A stretch of 64,000 nucleotides of DNA from Adiantum capillus-veneris (lineage: Eukaryota > Streptophyta > Polypodiopsida > Polypodiales > Pteridaceae): NCBI GenBank assembly GCA_014529385.2, contig CM043950.1, positions 151,158,945 through 151,222,944 on the forward strand. The letters run 5' to 3'. The stretch's first letter is position 1. Each line of letters begins with the position of its first letter. The position numbers and the translations under genes were made by a program. The notes beneath the pieces were generated by a model. The model was not told the DNA's origin. It did no database searches and saw only the letters and a list, made by a program, of their open reading frames with translations. Below, one piece after another: positions 57,835 to 64,000 of the stretch.

Positions 57835-59426
57835 TGTAATGTAGAGTGAGCATTTTTTTGAGGTTACTTTGAGAACTTGGAAATGAACTTACTTGATTGT
57901 AGCAACAAAAACATAGTACTTAATTAACTTGGCATGAACAGTTTGCAAGAGAGAGAGTATTAGAGAACATGACAGTAGATGAGGACCAGATTTACTTGAA
58001 GCCGATACCCCCTCTTAAAGGTGTTTGTATTATAGATTCTCCCATCAAGAGCGACTTTGTTACAATACAATCTTTGTGTTCGTTGTGACCTTGGTGATGC
58101 TATGAAGATGGAAAGCTTCATGCATCACGAGGTTAACATGTACATAAACTCTGCAAAAAGAATTAACTATCCCAAGCCTCAGTCCCAAGGCCTCAAACAC
58201 CTTCGAAGGTGGAGAGAGTTAGTAGGGAATGAGGGTAGGGAAGAGGAAGAAGAAACATTCCATACGAGAAAGAACTAGTTCCTCACTTATCACTACTCTT
58301 CTTGCTTAGCATAGCATAATAGCATAATAATGAAGATGAAGAAGATGGAAAGCTTAAGTATTGAAGCATGGCTCTTGGTTGGATTTATATTCCATAGCCA
58401 AGAGTGTTGGTGTAGGCTCTCCACTTCTCAAGAAAAGGAGATGGAGCTCTTGCACTTTGCAATCCATACAATGAGAGAATGTGTGTATGTGTGTGTGGGA
58501 GAGTATACCCCCCCTCTCATGCTTGGTCCACACTCCCCCCCTCTCTCTCTATCTCTCTCTCTCTTTCGTATTATTTTATTATTTCATTTGGACATGTGTG
58601 CTCTTTTTCCTCTTTGAGAAAAAGAACTTAATTATTTATTTTTATGTATCTAAATTCTCATTGGATCCCTTTAAAATCTAACCAATAGCATTCAATCACA
58701 TCATGAGGACCACATGTGGAGGATCATTTGAACATGTGTCTAATATGCAGATTAAGTCATTTGGTTGCACTGAATACCTCAAGAAATTAGTCAATCAAGC
58801 AAGCATGTGTCTTTTATGCTTCTTATGTCATTTGTTTTGAATTGAATACTTTAAGCCTTAGTCAATCAAGCATGGACGTTCATGCCTCTTGAGAATTTAT
58901 CTTTGAATTTAACATTTAAAAAACCTTAGTCATTTAAACATAAAAATCACCTCAAGATTTGGGAAAGATTCCCACCACTTTTTTAAGCGTTTTAGCACCT
59001 CATGCTTGGGTACGATTCCCACCTCGAGGTTAGCCCTAGCTTGTGTAAGGTCAAAAGACTTTTTAACACTAACTTTTGGAGGTCTTTAATGAAGCTACTC
59101 CTAAGGTCTTTTAAGCTCCATTAGATGCACATTGCTCTTTGATAGACTACCTCCGTTTGGACCCCTTTTGAGATGTAACCATCTCTCCTCTTGATCTCTT
59201 GCTGAGGTAAATCTAAAAGCACTTATTGCACATTGCTCTTTGGTAGACCGTCTCCTTTTGAGCACCTGTTGAGATGCAACCATTTCTCCTTTCGGTCCCT
59301 GTTGAGATAGGTCTAGAAGCACATATATATATACTAGCTCTTGTTCCCATTTTATCTTCCCATATTAAGTGATCATTTTAATATGAGAAAATCATTTGGT
59401 AAAGATAGATATTATATTTTATGACA
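57835..59426 (-). repeat. Complete 5' LTR of the second truncated chromovirus (1592 bp)
   Basis: In sense TGTCATAAAATATAATATC (59426) to CTACATTACA (57835), next to the primer site. Same family as 5506-7129 and 31365-32955, and the full-length counterpart of 25402-29053. Confidence 0.92.
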
Positions 59427-59583
59427 TAAGATGCCAACCTCGTGGATCTTATTATAAGTAAGCTGATAAGATATCAGATTGTGAACACCTTACGGAGAAG
59501 GAATACATGAAAGAGAGCACTGAGGAAGAATTACTCAAGGTGGAGGAATATAAACCCTTATCTCAATGATGGAAGATATTGTT
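59427..59583. other. Flank of the chromovirus LTR
   Basis: Short spacer with no recognised feature; the LINE fragment starts next. Confidence 0.4.
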
Positions 59584-60165
59584 TTTCAATCTTGGGATGT
59601 AAAACGGTTAAAATCCCGGAAAAAGTTTTGGAAGGGAGTTAAAGGGTTAATAAAGTTAGCTATTGAGGTATCTAGGAGCATCATCTAGATGCCCACAGCA
59701 AAAAAGACCAAGCTTGAGGGAAGAAGTTGATGTTCTATGGAGAGGGTGTGGATGGGTAAAGGGGCATCCTCTCTATTGTGGATGGGGACCTAGGGCCAAA
59801 AGTGATCATGAATCATCCCTCTAGAAGATTCCTAAGAGTGAGAGTCAAAGGGGTGGATCATCCACTCACAATAATAAACATATTAGCCCTTGCAATTTTT
59901 AAGACAGAGCCACATACTTAGATTGAAGGGAAGTGGCTCATACTAGGAGACTTCAATATGGATGAGAAGATGAAGGCTAGAACAGGCTGCTTGCTTTTGC
60001 TAGTTGGTTTGGAAAAATGTAAATGGATGAGCCTATACAAAAAATGGGCTCTAATGGAATTGTGGGAGGTTGGCCCATAACATGCCAGGCTTCACATACA
60101 TCAACCTAAAATATGCCCGAACAACATCCCGACTGGATAAAATCTATTGTTCTCACAGTCGATAT
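59584..60165 (+). pseudogene. LINE (non-LTR) endonuclease fragment
   Basis: In pieces across frames: an SWDVKRLKSRKK-like start of the APE endonuclease (59588 on; typical SWNVRGL), WMGKGASSLLWMGT (about 59750), VRVKGVDHPLTIINILALA, the catalytic KWLILGDFNMDEKM (GDFN at 59946-59957) and the C-terminal YARTTSRLDKIYCSHS (about 60110-60160). These are the ordered motifs of the L1-type ORF2 endonuclease. Several stops and frame changes; no RT follows because another LTR element begins. Confidence 0.8.
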
Positions 60166-60189
60166 TTTATGATATTTTATGATTTATTG

Positions 60190-60657
60190 CAACTGACAGG
60201 TGGAAAAGACTAGACCCAGCTTGGCCTATGCAAATTTATTTGTATATCATGTACATTTTATTATTCAAGTGCTCTTTTATGAGCTTTGGCCAATTATGAC
60301 CGGCCGGCCAGTTTGTAACCAATTTGACCATTCAAGAAATCTATAAAACAAATACGTGCAAGAGGGAAATGGTCACTCTTGCACGGGGGGAGATTGCACC
60401 CAATTTCTGCATTGCTCTTCTTATCTCTCCCCTCATCTCTCTCACCGTGCCGGCGTAGCACTCCGCTCTAGGAGGTGCGCTTACACGTGTTCTTTCACTC
60501 TCTATCGCTCTCTGTCTCTCTCTGTCCGCGTATATCGTCGATTATGTGCTCGTGGATGCGGCAGGTATGCAGATCTATCGCTTTATTGTCTGTAGTGTGT
60601 TATTTTACGTATTTTGCAGGCCTTCCGCGCTCCCGACTATAGCAGTGGTATCAGAGC
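60190..60657 (+). repeat. 5' LTR and primer site of an unidentified LTR element
   Basis: TGGTATCAGAGC at 60646-60657 follows GACTATAGCA, the presumed LTR end (60644). Within the LTR, CTATAAAACA (60341-60350) is a TATA box, with a CT-rich downstream region. The left boundary is uncertain (about 60170-60200). No coding region of this element is seen to the right, so most of it is lost. Confidence 0.62.
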
Positions 60658-61482
60658 CGAGGCTATGCTCCCAGACTGAACAATCTGAGAAGCAACAACT
60701 AAGTGGTTTTTCTTTCTTATGTTTGTAGATTTTGCTAATTGCTTCACTTAATGTTGATTGCATGATACAATTAATGTTTTTTGGTCGAAATTTAAGAGAG
60801 TCCTTTCTTTATCACCATAATTTAGTGCTTGTTGATGTAAATATTGTGTTAATTAAACACAAAGAAAAACACGGATTAAACTAAAAATCATGTCGAGATG
60901 ATTAGTGACGACAAAGAGGAGTAATACATAGCATTTAGTAGGTCGATATTAAAGAGAGCAGAACCTTACTCGAGAGGGCTTAGCGACAGTTTACATTATA
61001 GGATTACAAGGCAACAGTTTAAGATTTTACAAAGGTTAAACGGCTTAGACAAGAATACCGGATCAGAAGATAAAGAATTCCAAGTGAACTTTTGATGTTG
61101 TGTTTAAACTTGAGCCCGGGATGATGAAGAGGAGAGAGTTATAATCATAATCGTTAGCAGGAAGCAAGGCATGCCTGCTATGGAAAAACCCCATATGCGA
61201 CTCCCTTGGTCGCCATTGCTTGAGGAAGAATAAAGGTGTTCACTCGTTGCAATTATTGGAGGTTGGACTTACTAGAGTACCGCACGAGCCAATCCTAGTA
61301 GTAGTCATCAACAACCAGTGACCTCCGTAAGCTGCCATGCACGAACCTCATCCTTCCATTAGTGTGTGGAGCACTAAACCTACGGGTTTGGAGTTGTCAA
61401 ACTTCACCTCCCATTATTTAAGTTGGCTTGCACGCTTTAATATTATTTCACTAATAGCATTTTGCAAGAATTTAAATCTTGA
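60658..61482. other. Non-coding stretch after the primer site
   Basis: The first part may be leader of the element at 60190. The rest holds no recognised gene; the frame 61337-61522 shows no domain. Confidence 0.4.
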
Positions 61483-61773
61483 GTGTTCAATAACTTTTGT
61501 ACTCTCAATGAAGAGGTTATGACCAAGTGGGTAGACTTGTGGACAATGGCAAAGGCAAGGCGTTTGCAAGAGAGAGAAGCATGGAAACAAGTCCATGGAG
61601 GAAGATGGGCATCCCTAGTGCCTAGACACGTGGCATGTTTCCTAGATCTCATTAGTGAAGAGTGGACTCATGAGAGAATGACTGAAGCAAAATTTTGCAA
61701 AGAAGACATCACCGACAAAGAATGGGAGTATGCACGAGGCTGTGTACCAAAGGTGGAGTACTCATATACCTAA
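61483..61773 (+). pseudogene. Unassigned ORF upstream of the DUF4216 remnant
   Basis: Frame of 96 codons reading MTKWVDLWTMAKARRLQERE and HGGRWASLVPRHVACFLDLI, Trp- and charge-rich like transposase-associated sequences. It lies 60 bases upstream of the DUF4216-like segment on the same strand, so it may be an upstream exon of the same CACTA-type gene. No family recognised with confidence. Confidence 0.4.
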
Positions 61774-61839
61774 ACCATATTGTATAGTTTTTACTTGATT
61801 TTATCTTTGTAATTGATAAAAGATATGTTCCTATTTTGT

Positions 61840-62603
61840 GTCTTTCCTATAACTCTATGTGGTCAAAGGGTCATCACTTTTGTATGCGCCACATTGACGA
61901 GCGTAGAACGTCCACCATGGTTTGTGGCATCATGGGTAGCTTTGACACAAATGGTGGTGAAGCCAGGTATTGTGGAACTATTGAAAGGATACTAAAGGTT
62001 AGTTTTAGAACCTTTCATACATTCATTTTCTAGTGCAAGTGGTTTGCAAAATGTGTATACACGACATGAGAATGGACTCTACATGGTGGACTCTAGTGTA
62101 AATCACACATGGAGGTATAAAAATTTAGTTGTGCCATGCAATTGTGAGCAAGTGAGTGACTAACTTTTTTATTCTTATCTGCTTGTAACATTGATTATAA
62201 TACCAATACTACTCACTTTGAGCTTCTATATCTTCTATAGGTCATCTATATCCCAACAATCCACCAACCAAAACTTTGGTTTGTAATTCTCGTAACACCT
62301 CGGGGGAGAACCATTGTTTTCACTAATGAAGTGGAGACCATCTTCGATCCTCTTCCACCTCCTACTATGGATGAGGGAGAGAGGTCGAGGGAGGTCAATG
62401 AATCAAGTCGGGGGTCCCCAAGTCTTAGCAAGGATGATTGTCATGATGATCAATATGATGAGATGAAGCATGATAAATTCGAAGATGATGAAGCCAACGC
62501 GTCCACAAATGATAATTATGTTTCTTTATTTATTGATTTAGGAGCCATGGGCTTAGAATTGGATGATGATTCTTGTAGGGATCTTTTGGAAGATGATTCA
62601 TAA
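61840..62603 (+). pseudogene. DUF4216-like domain of a CACTA (En/Spm) transposon protein
   Basis: Reads GHHFCMRHIDERRTSTMVCG, NGGEARYCGTIERILKVSFR, HTFIF, TAG (62031-62033), CKWFAKC; a frameshift; then YTRHENGLYMVDSSVNHTWR and VVPCNCEQ. The FKCKWF-type core and following Q(V)xYIP motif fit DUF4216, which accompanies TNP2-type CACTA transposases in plants. A GT-AG intron is likely at 62152-62240 (CAA/GTGAGTG to TTCTATAG/GTC): splicing it joins CEQ to VIYIPTIHQPKLWFVILVTP in frame. The C-terminus is acidic (to TAA 62601-62603). One nonsense and one frame change make it a pseudogene; the transposase catalytic part is absent. Confidence 0.72.
62152..62240 (+). other. Probable intron in the DUF4216 remnant
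   Basis: 89 bases, GTGAGTGAC donor and T-rich TTCTATAG acceptor. Frames on both sides connect without a stop and with family-like sequence. Confidence 0.62.
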
Positions 62604-63311
62604 ACATTTTGCATACTTTAAGTTATGAATTTTTTTGGTCATCCATTCATCGATCTCTCTCCCCCCTTCTTCCTCTCTTTAATTTTGTGAATCATGCTAA
62701 ATTATGTTAGTCAAGTAAGAGTGATTAGTTTAGTTGTAACCAATTAGCTATAACGAAGTGTAGTCCCACATAGCTAGCTATTGTTCCATGTTTTCATATC
62801 TCTTTTGTTAAAATTTGAAAATTTCATATAATGTTCTTTACCTTCTATTAAGAGGAGGGAAACACCAAAATTTGAAGGGGGGGGGGGTGTTTAAGCAGGA
62901 ATTTCAATGTTTAGGCGCTAAATTGTGCTTCAAAAATAAACGCGGTAATAGTAGCGGCAATATTAAAGGTAACTTTTGCGGTAATAGTTACAAAAATAAC
63001 AATGGTAATATTTGAAATGAAAATAAAAACACGTCCTCCTCTCTCTCTCTCCAACTGATTTTGGCCCTTCTCTCTACAAAACGCGGTAAACTTTCATAGT
63101 GCCTCTCCTCCATCGCCCTACTGGCTAGCTGCCATCCTCTAAGCATGTAACCGCCTGACCTAATCTCTTCATATTCAAATTGTACTGCGTAGATAACAGC
63201 GAGGAACGCAGTGTTGTTGTGATCATGCACGATGACAATAGTGGGAAGACGAAGAGAAGGAGATCTCATGAGAGAGGAGAGCACTAGAGTGATCAGTGAG
63301 TGTGTGTGTTT

Positions 63312-63357
<46 letters not shown>

Positions 63358-63737
63358 GAGACAGGGAGACCTCGCTATCTGATTTTTCTTGCTCGCTATT
63401 TTTGGTAATTTTTTCTAAGACCATGTGGAGCAACGAGAGAGCACTATTTTGAATCTATCTATATGCTAGCGTGACCCTAATCATACTGAGGAACTCCATG
63501 AAAGATATATGTTTTACATGTCTTACTAAGAAATACATATTGTACATGGTAGAATATGACCAGTAAGTGGAGCTTATGATGTGACACGGGTAGCATTGAT
63601 CAATTAGATGCCTACATTCAAGAGACAATTGTGCTAAATTGCCAAATAACATGACCTTAACCTATCTCTTTAATCTCTCTCTCTTTGCGTCTCTCTTTCT
63701 CTCTTACTCTATCTCTCTCTCTCTTTCTCTCTATTCT
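62604..63737. other. Non-coding right-hand region
   Basis: Contains a G10-11 run near 62878-62888, a GGTAATA-rich stretch (62940-63015), a (GA)20 microsatellite at 63315-63354 and CT-rich sequence at 63670-63735. No gene recognised. Confidence 0.6.
63315..63354 (+). repeat. GA dinucleotide microsatellite
   Basis: Uninterrupted GA run of about 40 bases after a GT-rich tract. Confidence 0.95.
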
Positions 63738-64000
63738 TGTGCGCTCCTTGCCACACTGTCGAAGCAAGGGACTTGCCGATACACCGTGTGCGAGCCACAA
63801 ATGGCTCCAAGCACACAACAAGACTAATCTAGCAAGCTCAAAAGAGGGCAATGGTGTGTCACTCACCGCTCTATGCTCCTGCCATGGAGGATTCCTCCCT
63901 GCAATGAAGAAGAAGCTGCAGTCGTGCCGCACTCAACCGCTTCGCCGCCGTTGTGCCTTCGTAATGCTCGATCGCACACACACTCTCCCTCTCTGTCTCT
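63738..64000 (-). repeat. LTR of the element E family, minus strand, cut by window edge
   Basis: In sense it matches the last ~280 bases of 23458-24059, ending GGAGCGCACA at 63738. No primer site lies outside its end, so it is either the outer end of a minus-strand element's 3' LTR or a solo LTR. Confidence 0.88.

Overview
This 64 kb window looks like repeat-rich nuclear DNA of a land plant. The evidence is a set of Ty3/gypsy chromoviruses, a second non-chromovirus Ty3 lineage, Ty1/copia elements primed by initiator tRNA-Met, a CACTA-type DUF4216 remnant with a GT-AG intron, and a pentatricopeptide-repeat (PPR) pseudogene. The species cannot be read from the sequence; a fern or other non-flowering vascular plant is only a guess. 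I found no intact host gene: every recognisable coding region carries stops, frameshifts or deletions.

Layout, left to right. 1-7129: chromovirus Ty3-1 (+), 5' LTR off the left edge, 3' LTR at 5506-7129. 7189-8341: gag-only remnant of another element, followed by a long non-coding LTR-like stretch to about 11458. 11459-24205: an old LTR ('LTR-A') split by a complete 11.8 kb non-chromovirus Ty3 element ('E', 12236-24059, 5-bp target duplication CTCAT). 24206-29053: a minus-strand, 5'-end-only chromovirus copy (gag start, leader, primer site, part of its LTR), split by a 2.7 kb non-autonomous copia-type element ('F', 25849-28533, duplication GTAGG). 29054-31364: minisatellites and the PPR pseudogene. 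31365-38452: chromovirus Ty3-2 (+), with 5' LTR and coding region but no 3' LTR. 38453-38807: possible tRNA-derived SINE (-). 39177-45501: third, more divergent chromovirus ('Ty3-3', +), interrupted by a 1.33 kb TIR element. 45502-49930: LTR fragments, including two copies of the LTR-A family in inverted orientation. 49931-59426: a second minus-strand 5'-end-only chromovirus copy, paralogous to 24206-29053, but split by a 5.4 kb Ty1/copia element ('G', duplication TACAC) and by a second copy of the TIR element. 59584-60165: LINE endonuclease fragment. 60190-60657: LTR plus primer site of another element. 61483-62603: CACTA/DUF4216 remnant. 63738-64000: minus-strand LTR of the E family running off the right edge.

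The nested insertions can be ordered. The LTR-A/truncated-gag junction is identical at 24205/24206 and 49930/49931, so the two loci look like duplicates of one ancestral segment that later received different insertions (E and F in one, G and the TIR element in the other). Each locus therefore serves as the empty-site control for the other. The most unusual features are: a second retropepsin-like reading frame downstream of integrase in element E, in frame after a single TGA; an SR-protein-like Arg/Ser-rich region in the chromovirus gag; element F, which keeps the termini of the autonomous copia family G but carries tandem repeats in place of genes; and a CACTAG-ended, TTAA-flanked DNA element in two copies.
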